Part shown: positions 1-7,748 of the stretch, in pieces
Numbering within the stretch: position 1 is the first letter of the stretch
Layout: each line of letters starts with the position of its first letter
NCBI GenBank assembly: GCA_030591625.1
Contig: JAUVAR010000069.1
Coordinates: 1 to 10,302 of the forward strand
Direction of reading: 5' to 3'
DNA length: 10,302 nt
Source of the DNA: Candidatus Zixiibacteriota bacterium
Lineage (GTDB): Bacteria > Zixibacteria > MSB-5A5 > GN15 > FEB-12
The notes under the pieces: model-generated
Told to the model about the DNA's origin: nothing
The model's database searches: none
Seen by the model: the letters and a program-made list of their open reading frames with translations, nothing else
Made by a program: the position numbers and the translations under genes

Positions 1-2511
1 AATAGTAGTTCTGATGATTTTCATGGAACGGTAGTTCTCGCTCGTGGTGCTGGATCATGCAAGGAATGTCATGGACTTAACTTAGATGGTGGTAAAGTTA
101 AGGTCTCTTGTTCGACGTGTCATTTAGATTCTGGAGCATGCACAGTTTGTCATGGAGGAGGGGACAACATAACGGGTGCTCCACCAACAGGATTACGAGG
201 TGAAAGCTCTGATACAACTCGTGCCGTTGGGGCACATACGGCTCATTTAACAAATTCATCTCTGGCCGGGGCTGTGCCATGCAATGCCTGTCATAAAGTT
301 CCGGCGTTGACAAGCGATTCAGGGCATTACGATTCTCTGGTAGTGGGTAGCGGTCCGGTTACAGATTCTATCGCTGAAATAGTATGGCACGGAATTTCCG
401 ATGGCGGTACTGCTGTATGGGATCGTGAAGCCGGAACGTGTGCTGACACTTATTGTCATGGGGGGTTCACTGGCGGAATTAGTGATAATAGTCCTGAGTG
501 GACAGGCGCTAATCAGGCTGAGTGCGGAAGTTGTCACGATGTAGGTGCTGATCCGTCATCGCTCGAATGGAAACATCAATTTCATGTTACAACGGTTGGG
601 TTGGGATGCTATCATTGTCATGCCGATGTAGTTTCGTCGGGGCTTTCCATTATTGATTCATCGTTGCATGTCAATGGTGTTGCTGATACAGCTCGGGCCG
701 ACAATGAATTATGTGAGGCATGTCATGGAAGTGGTGAAGGTTCGTGTGTGACCTGTCATGGCGGTACAGACAACCTGACCGGTGCACCTCCGACAGGTCT
801 GCGGGGAGAGACTGCAACGACAGAACGAGCGGTTGGTGCTCATACATCGCATCTTGAGGATGGTGAAATCTCGGACGGTTTTGCATGTACGATTTGTCAT
901 ATCCTGCCAACCTCAGTAAATGCACCAACACATCTTGGGATAGATTCTCTTGCGGAAATGACATTCGATGCCCTTGCAGGAACGAATTCCGTTTGGGATA
1001 CAACAACTGCAACATGTGCACAAACATATTGTCATGGAAATTTCGAAGGTGGAGATTATTCCAACGCGCCTGTATGGACCGGCACAGATCAAGCCATGTG
1101 TGGGTCATGTCACGATACAGGCAGCGATCCGAACTCACTTGGCTGGAAACATAAATTTCATATTGAGTCGGCCGGTCTGCAATGTAATGATTGTCACTCA
1201 CAAGTAGTTGATGCATCGCTTTCTATTTTGGATATAAGTTTGCATGTGAATGGAATCGTTGATACTGCGGTAGCTGACACATCGGTTTGTAACACCTGTC
1301 ATGGTGATGTTGTGGGGAACTGCACTTCTTGTCACGGCGGACTTGACAATCAAACTGGCGCACCACCACATGGGCTTGATCATGAAACTTCAATAACCGA
1401 TCTGGCAGTCGGGGCACATACTACTCATGTAGATGGCGGTGAGTTGGCCGACGGATTCAATTGTGAAGAGTGCCATATTACTCCCGTCTCGGTTTCTGAT
1501 ACTCTTCATCAAAATATCGGTGATGATGGTATAGCAGAAATTGTTTGGGGAGGCATTGCAGGAGTTGCATCGAATTGGGATCGTGCAACTGCGACCTGTT
1601 CGCTTACTTATTGTCATGGTAATTTCAGCGGCGGTCATAGCGATAACATTGCTGTATGGAATGTCGATGAAGGTGACCTTTGTGGAACATGTCATGGTTT
1701 TGGTGTGCATCCAGCCTTTTTGTCGGAGCCGCATTGGTTGCATCTTGTTCCCTATAACCTCGATTGTGTTGACTGTCACTATGGTGTGATTGATGAATTA
1801 GAAAATATTATTTCAAAAAGTCGTCATGTTGACGGCACTCTTGATTATGTGATTCGCGACCAGGCTGTTTGCGATGCTTGTCATGCGCCTGCACCCGATG
1901 GGTGTCTTGGTTGTCATGGCGGGACAGATAATATTTCGTCTGCACCACCGCAAGGGTTGCACGGTGAAACAGCAACGAGTACGCGTGCAGTTGGTGCTCA
2001 CACAGCCCACATAGAGGGTGGGTCAATCTCTGACGGCGTTTTATGTTCGGAATGTCATGTTGTACCGAATGTATTGGAAGATGCCGGCCATTTTGCATCT
2101 GACTCAACTGCTGAAATAATATGGGATACTTTAGCTGGTGCCAACGCAACCTGGAATATTCCTGACGAAACTTGTACTGACACTTATTGTCATGGAGATT
2201 TCCGAGGTGGAAATCCTGCTAATGTTCCGCATTGGACAGGCAGCAATCAGGCATTGTGTGGTTCGTGTCACGACGATGGCAGCGATCCATTGCTATTGCG
2301 CGATAAGCATGACGATCATGCGGATGAAGGGATTGAATGCTACAGGTGTCATGCCGGGACGGTTGACGCTTCACTAAATATCATTGGGCCGTCGAAACAT
2401 ATCGATGGTAATTTCGATGTTATCTTTTCCGACGGCCAGGGGACTTTTGATGGAACTGGCTGTTCAGGACTGGATAAGAATGCAGGTTGTCACGATCCAG
2501 AAGATTGGTAG
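1..2511 (+). CDS. Giant multiheme c-type cytochrome, C-terminal part (5'-truncated)
   Basis: The frame is open from base 1 to the TAG at 2509-2511 (836 residues), so the start, signal peptide and N-terminus lie outside the window; the ATG at 274 is internal. I count 21 CxxCH haem motifs, four CxxxxCH motifs (CADTYCH, CAQTYCH, CSLTYCH, CTDTYCH) and one terminal CX8CH. Alternating CX4CH and CX2CH is the hallmark of the Geobacter-type CxxxxCH...CXXCH cytochrome family (known family). Conserved histidines outside the motifs (AVGAHTxH, WKHxFH, S.HVNG) are candidate distal haem ligands. The first 50 residues (HG...CKECHG...CSTCH...CTVCHGG) differ from the repeats. Such proteins are periplasmic or extracellular electron carriers, often in metal reduction or extracellular electron transfer; the partner here is unknown. 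No C-terminal membrane segment is visible. The family is certain, the specific role is not. Confidence 0.95.
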   Translation, partial: NSSSDDFHGTVVLARGAGSCKECHGLNLDGGKVKVSCSTCHLDSGACTVCHGGGDNITGAPPTGLRGESSDTTRAVGAHTAHLTNSSLAGAVPCNACHKVPALTSDSGHYDSLVVGSGPVTDSIAEIVWHGISDGGTAVWDREAGTCADTYCHGGFTGGISDNSPEWTGANQAECGSCHDVGADPSSLEWKHQFHVTTVGLGCYHCHADVVSSGLSIIDSSLHVNGVADTARADNELCEACHGSGEGSCVTCHGGTDNLTGAPPTGLRGETATTERAVGAHTSHLEDGEISDGFACTICHILPTSVNAPTHLGIDSLAEMTFDALAGTNSVWDTTTATCAQTYCHGNFEGGDYSNAPVWTGTDQAMCGSCHDTGSDPNSLGWKHKFHIESAGLQCNDCHSQVVDASLSILDISLHVNGIVDTAVADTSVCNTCHGDVVGNCTSCHGGLDNQTGAPPHGLDHETSITDLAVGAHTTHVDGGELADGFNCEECHITPVSVSDTLHQNIGDDGIAEIVWGGIAGVASNWDRATATCSLTYCHGNFSGGHSDNIAVWNVDEGDLCGTCHGFGVHPAFLSEPHWLHLVPYNLDCVDCHYGVIDELENIISKSRHVDGTLDYVIRDQAVCDACHAPAPDGCLGCHGGTDNISSAPPQGLHGETATSTRAVGAHTAHIEGGSISDGVLCSECHVVPNVLEDAGHFASDSTAEIIWDTLAGANATWNIPDETCTDTYCHGDFRGGNPANVPHWTGSNQALCGSCHDDGSDPLLLRDKHDDHADEGIECYRCHAGTVDASLNIIGPSKHIDGNFDVIFSDGQGTFDGTGCSGLDKNAGCHDPEDW
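148..2511 (+). repeat. Four tandem ~195-residue six-haem modules within the cytochrome
   Basis: Units start at the CHGGxDN motif: 148-753, 754-1329, 1330-1911 and 1912-2511 (606, 576, 582 and 600 bp). Each follows one plan: CxxCHGG.DN..APP.GL, then AVGAHT.H, CxxCH..P, AEI.W, CxxxxYCHG.F.GG, CG(S/T)CH, H..H, CxxCH, HV(N/D)G, CxxCH. That gives six haem motifs per unit. The units are clearly homologous in protein but well diverged in DNA, so this is old internal duplication. In unit 4 the sixth motif is CX8CH instead of CxxCH. Confidence 0.9.
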
Positions 2512-2516
2512 TTTAC

Positions 2517-3671
2517 TCAATCCCAATTACGTGATATTATATATTCAATCTGCTCAACTAAGTCATCGAGTTCCTGAAACTTATTATAGAAATGCGGTGA
2601 CACTCTTATTCCTGCACCCGGTCTGAAATCAACGAGATAATCATACGCCGAAAGTCGTTTTGCAATATTTTCTGCATCGGGTAAATTCAGAGCGACCGTG
2701 CCGCCACGCTCGGATGAATCTTTTGGTGCAAAGGTTGGCCAGTCTCGTTCAGCTGCTGCTTTCATCAGATGAGTAGTCAGGTCGATTGAACGTTTACGAA
2801 TCTTTTCAACACCAACTTCAGTAATTATTTCAAGGCCTGCCTGACAACTGTACAGCGACGGGATTGCCGGTGTGCCGTTTAGGAATTTATATGAACCTTC
2901 GGAGTAGCGCATAGGAGGGGCTTCAAATCCGAACGGGTTCTCGTGGGCCAGCCAGCCGGTAAAGCGAGGTGTTAATTCTTTCGCGAGGTCGGGCCGGACG
3001 TAAAGGAAACATGCACCCGGTCCACCACACATCCATTTGAGTAAACCACCAACGGCAAAGTCAACACCAAGTGCGCCGAGATCAACAGGAACAGCTCCGA
3101 TAGACTGATAAATATCAAGAACAACTTTTGCACCAACTGAATGAGCTTTTTCAATAATTGCGGCAGCATCAACAATTGTAGATGACCTGAAAAGTACATG
3201 TGAGATAGGAACAAGCAATGTTGTTTCATCTATTGCATCGAGAAGTTTCTGCATAGGGACACTAATGCCATCATCGGAGACAACAAACTGTACTTCGGCC
3301 TCGCCCTCGGTCCAACGAGTGTAGAGATATTTTAGAGATGGAAATTCACCGTCAACCATTACTATTTTATTACGTTCTGGTTTGATATCAAAGCATGAGA
3401 GTATAGTTGCCTGAGCAGATGTCACATTCGGTTGCATTGTAATTGTGTCTTCTGAAGCTCCAACAACAGCGGCAATTTTATTACCAATTTCACGGGGGAG
3501 ATTCCACCATGCTTCATCCCAGGCCCGGACACCCCGGTTAGACCAAATTTCGTTATACTCTTTTGTTAGTGCGGTTGCACGATTAGGCATAGCACCCAGA
3601 GAGTTTGAAATCAAGTAGTGGCAACTCTGGATCGAGTCGAATTCTGTGCGATAACTTACAAGCTCTGTCAT
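2517..3671 (-). CDS. Kynureninase-like PLP-dependent enzyme (class V aminotransferase fold)
   Basis: This 384-residue protein follows the kynureninase layout: NSLGAMP (23-29), W-rich WDEAWWNLP (51-59), IxxVVGAxxDT (67-76), DIYQSIGAVPVDL (186-198) with Asp186 expected to contact the PLP ring nitrogen, LLKWMCGGPG (210-219) with Lys212 as the expected Schiff-base lysine, GW.AHENPF (239-247) and FLNGTPAI (263-270). Two kynureninase features differ: the His of DxAH is Gln189, and the Tyr normally before the lysine is Leu211. The enzyme is therefore probably an aminotransferase, lyase or desulfurase-like relative, not a true kynureninase; the substrate is unknown. There is no signal peptide, so it should be cytoplasmic. 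The start is set by AGGAGGG at 3675-3681. It lies 35 bp downstream of the peptidase gene and is probably co-transcribed with it. The stop is TGA, 5 bp from the convergent cytochrome stop. Confidence 0.85.
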   Translation of the reverse strand: MTELVSYRTEFDSIQSCHYLISNSLGAMPNRATALTKEYNEIWSNRGVRAWDEAWWNLPREIGNKIAAVVGASEDTITMQPNVTSAQATILSCFDIKPERNKIVMVDGEFPSLKYLYTRWTEGEAEVQFVVSDDGISVPMQKLLDAIDETTLLVPISHVLFRSSTIVDAAAIIEKAHSVGAKVVLDIYQSIGAVPVDLGALGVDFAVGGLLKWMCGGPGACFLYVRPDLAKELTPRFTGWLAHENPFGFEAPPMRYSEGSYKFLNGTPAIPSLYSCQAGLEIITEVGVEKIRKRSIDLTTHLMKAAAERDWPTFAPKDSSERGGTVALNLPDAENIAKRLSAYDYLVDFRPGAGIRVSPHFYNKFQELDDLVEQIEYIISRNWD

Positions 3672-3706
3672 ATTCCCTCCTGCAGGGGATTAAACGAATA
3701 ATTATT

Positions 3707-5842
3707 TTACTTAGTTAATTGTTCCAACGCCATTTTAGCATCATCAAGAAGCGGTTGTGCAGAGATGGCATCTCCGACCGCCTGTTTCATCCATAGGTCG
3801 GGTGTGACCGACCCAATAGCACACATGCGTTCCATCTCGGTTGCTAAGTTTTTATCTTTCATATATTTTTCAATCTGATGGGCAATAATATGTCCGATTG
3901 GATAGTTTGGCACATAGAGACCATATTCTATCAGATGTGAATACACTGCCAACAGTTCGCAGTCTTTATCGCCAAATAGTGGGGCATAATATTCATTCCA
4001 AATCCGACGAGCGAGTCCAACCACACCAGCGTTCAATTCTTCGGCGGTAGCATCTGGATGGTCGTACATCCAATTCCATATCGCCATATCCAAAAGTGCA
4101 ACGCCACCAATTTCGTAGGTGCTCCAGAGGACATCCAGGGTACGAAGAAGCTCAGAGGTTGAGTCTGTTTCTTCAAGTCCAAGAAGTTCGAGATCACGGG
4201 CTTGAAAGACAAATGCAAAACCTTCGGTGAATGCTGTATTCGGAACCCCTCGCATAAATTTACGATCGACTTTATGTAACGAAAAGAGTTGTTCAACATT
4301 ATGTCCGAATTCGTGTATTGCGATATTGTACCCTTTGTAATCCATCCCTGTTTCGGGGATGCGTGTGCGAAGCCTTGCTTTATCGTCAGGAAGACCCGGT
4401 CCCATAGCATGACCGGCTCCTCGTGATGGGTCAACAACGATATGCTCAACAAGAAATGATGCAGTATTTTTATCGAAACCGAGTTTGCCAAGGATAACAG
4501 GAAGTTCGTTCTGGAAAGATTCGACAGTTGGGTATTTGTCTCCAACAATTTGGTCGAGTTTGTCATTGTCGATTGAACCACGTGCTTTGAAACCATCGTA
4601 CCAGATATCGAACGGTTCAAGTTTTCGTCCGAGACGTTTTTCTATAAGGGCAGCGACATCTTTGAGAATCGGTGCACCAACAACCGTTTTCAAAAGAGTG
4701 GCAACTTCTGCTTCGGGCATTTCACGACCAAGATCAAAACGACGCTTTATAACGGTTGGATGATCCGGGTAATATTGGTCTGCCTTTCGTTCGGCCTTAA
4801 ATACGTTTAGCAGATGCTGGTAACGAAGATTTGGTTCGGCGCTGTTATCTACTTTTGAACCAGCTTCACCATTCGGCTGCCAATGTGAAGGCAACGGATT
4901 GTCTTTGACACCTGATACTGTAACTTCATTGCTTACCGGGTTCCAGTCAACCCCCGGATTATTGATAACTACTTCGGGGATATCCTGATTGATAATTCGC
5001 ATCATCACTTTGTAGATCATGCGTTGACGATCTAATCCCTCGGGGTCAGAATACTGTGCTTTGAGTTCATCGCGAAGATTCCAATGTGTGATCAGTTTCA
5101 TTCCGGCAGGGAAGCTACGCTCACCCTTTTCATCCAAGAGGTGATGCATGTGAATATTGTAGCTCGATATGTACGCAGTTGCTGCGGTGTAGGCAAGACT
5201 TGTCTCTTGAGAAATTCCTGATGGTACTCGAGCCGAGAACCAATCGGCTAATCTTGTCTCAACCCATTTAATACGGCTCCAGTCAGAACCAAATTTGAGC
5301 TTCTCTACGAGTTGATGTTGTTGGTAATTTAATAGTGCGATAAAACCGATCTTGGAAATAAAGAAATCTTCGTTGAGATGTGCACCGGGTGAAAAAGAGG
5401 CGAAACTGTAATCGATAGGAAGAATGTCACCGGTTGTTACATCGAGATTCCAACTCAGGTCACGACCGAGTTCGGCAAAATGCCCCGATAGTGAACTCAG
5501 ATATTCTTCGTAACGACCAAGTGTTGCTAACCGTGTTTCTTCATCCGCAATAAAATTGTCTGCACAGAACGTAACGAATTCATCTTTGGAACCATCACGC
5601 TCAAGCCACATTTTGGCGACTTGACGGATCCCCCGCTCAGACATCTCGCGATTTGCATTTGGGTGTTGTTCTGTAAGGGTGTGAATAGTTTTGTCTATAG
5701 TTAGTTCATCAATATACTGTTGCGACATAACTGCCTCCGCACCTGTAGCCACAAGAGCAAGCAGGCAGATGAAAATTGACATATACCGACTTCCAAACAA
5801 CCGCTTAAGATTGCGTGCAAGTTTTAGAATATACAGAAACAT
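3707..5842 (-). CDS. Secreted HExxH zinc metallopeptidase, M3-like gluzincin
   Basis: The protein has 711 residues. The N-terminus has a basic stretch (residues 7-19) and a hydrophobic core (MSIFICLLALVATG, 21-34) ending in AEA, which looks like a signal peptide cut near residue 37; if uncut it would be an anchor. The zinc site is HEFGH at 510-514, with Glu540 in FTEGFAF as the likely third ligand, a spacing that fits M3-type gluzincins. Upstream, GAGHAMGPG (475-483) and RLRTRIP (490-496) recall M3/M32 peptidases, and YPIGHIIAHQIEKYM (647-661) resembles the C-terminal substrate-pocket helix of M3. The length also fits M3 oligopeptidases. Expected role: hydrolysis of peptides in the envelope; the specificity is unknown. 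The start at 5842 has AGGAG at 5853-5857, 10 nt upstream; an internal Met21 is an alternative. It is first in a two-gene operon with the PLP enzyme. Confidence 0.8.
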   Translation of the reverse strand: MFLYILKLARNLKRLFGSRYMSIFICLLALVATGAEAVMSQQYIDELTIDKTIHTLTEQHPNANREMSERGIRQVAKMWLERDGSKDEFVTFCADNFIADEETRLATLGRYEEYLSSLSGHFAELGRDLSWNLDVTTGDILPIDYSFASFSPGAHLNEDFFISKIGFIALLNYQQHQLVEKLKFGSDWSRIKWVETRLADWFSARVPSGISQETSLAYTAATAYISSYNIHMHHLLDEKGERSFPAGMKLITHWNLRDELKAQYSDPEGLDRQRMIYKVMMRIINQDIPEVVINNPGVDWNPVSNEVTVSGVKDNPLPSHWQPNGEAGSKVDNSAEPNLRYQHLLNVFKAERKADQYYPDHPTVIKRRFDLGREMPEAEVATLLKTVVGAPILKDVAALIEKRLGRKLEPFDIWYDGFKARGSIDNDKLDQIVGDKYPTVESFQNELPVILGKLGFDKNTASFLVEHIVVDPSRGAGHAMGPGLPDDKARLRTRIPETGMDYKGYNIAIHEFGHNVEQLFSLHKVDRKFMRGVPNTAFTEGFAFVFQARDLELLGLEETDSTSELLRTLDVLWSTYEIGGVALLDMAIWNWMYDHPDATAEELNAGVVGLARRIWNEYYAPLFGDKDCELLAVYSHLIEYGLYVPNYPIGHIIAHQIEKYMKDKNLATEMERMCAIGSVTPDLWMKQAVGDAISAQPLLDDAKMALEQLTK

Positions 5843-5906
5843 GACTTTCTCACTCCTGAATCAACAGAAACAGAATTCAACAAGTGCTGCCTGTCGTATT
5901 CTGCTC

Positions 5907-5934
5907 TATATATAATATTCACCTGCTCACACAA
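5907..5934 (-). promoter_or_regulatory. Candidate promoter for the peptidase / PLP-enzyme operon
   Basis: On the minus strand, TTGTGT (5929-5934) and TATATA (5907-5912) are 16 nt apart, about 65 bp before the peptidase start. The match is moderate and the AT-rich surroundings allow other -10 choices (TATTAT lies just upstream). The role is inferred from position. Confidence 0.35.
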
Positions 5935-6044
5935 TAATACTCAAGGTGTGCCTTTCGGGACAAAAGGTATAACGAGTGAATTATCACACAATGTAAAATA
6001 TCGCTCTTATTATCGCAAGCGAAATGGAAGGTTGTCTGGTTACC

Positions 6045-6073
6045 TTGACAAGAAGCAAAGATCGCTATATTAT
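6045..6073 (+). promoter_or_regulatory. Strong sigma70-type promoter for the small-protein / beta-barrel operon
   Basis: A perfect -35 box TTGACA (6045-6050) is followed after exactly 17 nt by TATTAT (6068-6073), one base off the consensus -10. Transcription should begin near 6080, giving a leader of about 55 nt before the ATG at 6135. It is the best promoter match in the window and lies in the divergent intergenic region. Confidence 0.75.
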
Positions 6074-6082
6074 TGACAGAAG

Positions 6083-6113
6083 TTGGTGGTTGGGGTGCCA
6101 CCAAGGTTTTTTT
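6083..6113 (+). terminator. Leader hairpin with T-tract (possible attenuator)
   Basis: TTGGTGG (6083-6089) and CCACCAA (6098-6104) form a perfect 7-bp stem with an 8-nt loop, followed by GG and seven T's (6107-6113). This is the shape of an intrinsic terminator, but it sits within the first ~35 nt of the transcript from the promoter at 6045-6073 and upstream of the SD at 6124-6130. It could attenuate the operon or stabilise the 5' end. No larger riboswitch fold is visible and there is no upstream rightward gene to terminate. Confidence 0.5.
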
Positions 6114-6134
6114 AAATGAGATTGAGAGGAATTT

Positions 6135-6545
6135 ATGAATTATAAACCTGCCAAAATAACTCTAAGTAGTTTAGTTGCTTTGATTGCTCTTGTTTTCATA
6201 TTATGTCTGCCGAACGGGTTGGAGGCTGGTTTTATCGATCTGGATGGGGATGGTATTAATGACCAAATGATCGATTCAGATAATAATGGAATCCCCGATT
6301 TAATTCAGAATAAAGTTGCCAAAAGCGACAATCTGCCTATGGTAACAGGTATGTCGATAGCTTTGCCTGATTTCGGACCTGCAATAATGTTGATGTCCTC
6401 AGCTGACAGATTTCGTGTTAGGGATTTTGGGTCTCGTGCAATAAGTGCCTGTCGTTCTGATTTTGATATGTTTTTCGGAGGTGGAAACGGACTTGGAACT
6501 GGTGCAACCGGTGGATCAGCTTGTGCCGGTGGTATTTGTCGTTAA
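6135..6545 (+). CDS. Small secreted protein with DxDxDG calcium-binding motif
   Basis: This 136-residue protein has a clear signal peptide (lysines at 4 and 7, hydrophobic core about 10-27, LEA before a likely cut at 31/32). The mature protein begins with an acidic thrombospondin-type-3 / EF-loop-like pair: DLDGDGIND (35-43) and DSDNNGIPD (47-55), expected to bind calcium. The middle shows no domain I recognise. The C-terminus is glycine-rich (GGGNGLGTGATGG, 115-127) and ends SACAGGICR, giving with Cys106 three cysteines in the last 31 residues. A good SD, GAGAGGA (6124-6130), fixes the start. It lies 18 bp before the beta-barrel gene and shares its promoter, so a periplasmic or surface partner of the barrel is a reasonable guess. 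Its function is unknown. Confidence 0.8.
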   Translation: MNYKPAKITLSSLVALIALVFILCLPNGLEAGFIDLDGDGINDQMIDSDNNGIPDLIQNKVAKSDNLPMVTGMSIALPDFGPAIMLMSSADRFRVRDFGSRAISACRSDFDMFFGGGNGLGTGATGGSACAGGICR

Positions 6546-6563
6546 AGGTAGTTAAGGTTAAAT

Positions 6564-7748
6564 ATGCTTCTTAGAATTGTCACCCTGCTTGTTCTTATTC
6601 TGCCGATAAATTCAGTTTTTGCTTCTAATTTTGATTTTGAATTTGGCCTTAATAGTGGCCGAACCGGTAACGTTCTCAAAGACAAAAGCTCACTTGGTGA
6701 TACGTATGTCTCTGCTTTTGCACGGACGAACTATCATCCGTTTGCAAGCACACAAATCCGACTCCAAACCGAATACACTTCCTATAAAAATATGAGTTCC
6801 CTCGGTTCGATTCTGTATGGTGCGGGGGGGACATATATCCCCACACCTGATTCATCGAAATTTCAGGTTTATCTTTCGGGTAATATTCAAAAGCTTGAAT
6901 ACCGAGGTGATGATGCTTCGCTGAGAACATCGGACTTTAACAGTTCAAACTGGGATGCATCAGTATCGGCAGGATATAATCTATCTGAGCAGATTCGAGC
7001 GCGAGCAGGATTTATTTTCAAAAGTATAGGGTATGGGCATGAAGAAATTGATGACCGTCAGACTAAAGAGATTTTTTCCGGTTTGAATCTCAGTTTACCC
7101 GGAAATAATGTCTTGGATATTGAGGGTGGATATACGACAGGTAATTTTGAATATGTATATCCCTGGACGGACTTTCCACAGGGCGATTCAGTTCTGATTG
7201 TTCCGCGTAGCCCAATCGATTCAAGTGAGGCTTATTCAGTCCTCGAAGAGAGCAAACTGAATTCATATTACATTGCGCCTCGATTCTCACGCTCTTTGGG
7301 ACAACGAACAGGTTTGAGTATTACATACATGCGTCGTCGTTTTACAAATTTCAATGATGACGCTTTTATTTATGGATATTCAACCGGCCGGGTCTCACCC
7401 TGGGTTTCAAGTTATGAAGGGGATGCTATCAGTATAACGGTTAAGTCATTTCTTATACCGAAAATAATTGTGTCAGCCGGATTCGGTTATTGGGATCGTA
7501 GTTACAATAATATTGTTGAGGCAGAGGCCGAACAACCTGTTTTCCCTCTAACTGTTCTAAATAATATACAAGAACGTAAAGATTTTAGACGACAGCTATT
7601 TTTGAACCTGCAATGGCCAACGACACTGTTTACTGGCAGATTTGCGGAACCATCAATTCGGATTGAACACATTTCGAATTCATCTTCCATTAATGTTTAT
7701 GACTATTCCGATTTTACAATCTCTTCTTCACTTCTTGTTAGGTTCTAA
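6564..7748 (+). CDS. Outer-membrane beta-barrel (porin-like) protein
   Basis: This 394-residue protein has a signal peptide (MLLRIVTLLVLILPINSVFA, cut near residue 20). The mature protein is a succession of alternating, aromatic-rich amphipathic strands such as FQVYLSGNIQKLEYRG and IIVSAGFGYWDRSY, separated by polar loops. It ends with a terminal phenylalanine (SSSLLVRF), the classical barrel C-terminal signature. Length and pattern suggest roughly 14-18 strands, an estimate by eye. I do not recognise a specific family. The start is supported by AAGG at 6554-6557. It is the second gene of the operon with the small calcium-motif protein. A role as the porin of a porin-cytochrome conduit is possible because a multiheme cytochrome is encoded about 4 kb away, but that is inference only. 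Confidence 0.8.
   Translation: MLLRIVTLLVLILPINSVFASNFDFEFGLNSGRTGNVLKDKSSLGDTYVSAFARTNYHPFASTQIRLQTEYTSYKNMSSLGSILYGAGGTYIPTPDSSKFQVYLSGNIQKLEYRGDDASLRTSDFNSSNWDASVSAGYNLSEQIRARAGFIFKSIGYGHEEIDDRQTKEIFSGLNLSLPGNNVLDIEGGYTTGNFEYVYPWTDFPQGDSVLIVPRSPIDSSEAYSVLEESKLNSYYIAPRFSRSLGQRTGLSITYMRRRFTNFNDDAFIYGYSTGRVSPWVSSYEGDAISITVKSFLIPKIIVSAGFGYWDRSYNNIVEAEAEQPVFPLTVLNNIQERKDFRRQLFLNLQWPTTLFTGRFAEPSIRIEHISNSSSINVYDYSDFTISSSLLVRF

Larger units (their letters stand above)
5843..6134. other. Divergent intergenic region (292 bp)
   Basis: It separates the leftward peptidase operon from the rightward small-protein / barrel operon. It contains the SD (5853-5857) and candidate promoter (5907-5934) for the left operon, and the strong promoter, leader hairpin and SD (6124-6130) for the right one. 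The middle, about 5940-6040, is AT-rich with no gene, tRNA or clear operator that I can support. Confidence 0.6.

Noticed and set aside
1390..1779. 129-residue minus-strand ORF, and similar ORFs inside the cytochrome gene
   Set aside because: They are antisense shadows of the repeated Cys/His-rich coding sequence, with no SD or recognisable domain.
274..2511. Cytochrome gene starting at ATG 274
   Set aside because: The same frame is open to base 1 and encodes further CxxCH motifs (58-72, 109-123, 139-153, 280-294), so the true start is upstream of the window.
148..2511. CRISPR-like or mobile repeat array
   Set aside because: The periodicity of about 590 bp comes from protein-level modules; DNA identity between units is moderate and there are no spacers or inverted ends.
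2490..2530. Terminator between the convergent cytochrome and PLP-enzyme genes
   Set aside because: Only 5 bp separate the stops, and the only pairing visible (TTGG with CCAA across a long loop) is too weak and lacks a T-run.
4033..4620. 195-residue minus-strand ORF inside the peptidase gene
   Set aside because: It overlaps the HExxH coding region in another frame; the sequence is low in recognisable features and has no SD.
5919..6104. 61-residue minus-strand ORF in the divergent intergenic region
   Set aside because: It overlaps the promoter and hairpin of the right operon and the promoter of the left one, has no convincing SD, and its product has no recognisable feature.
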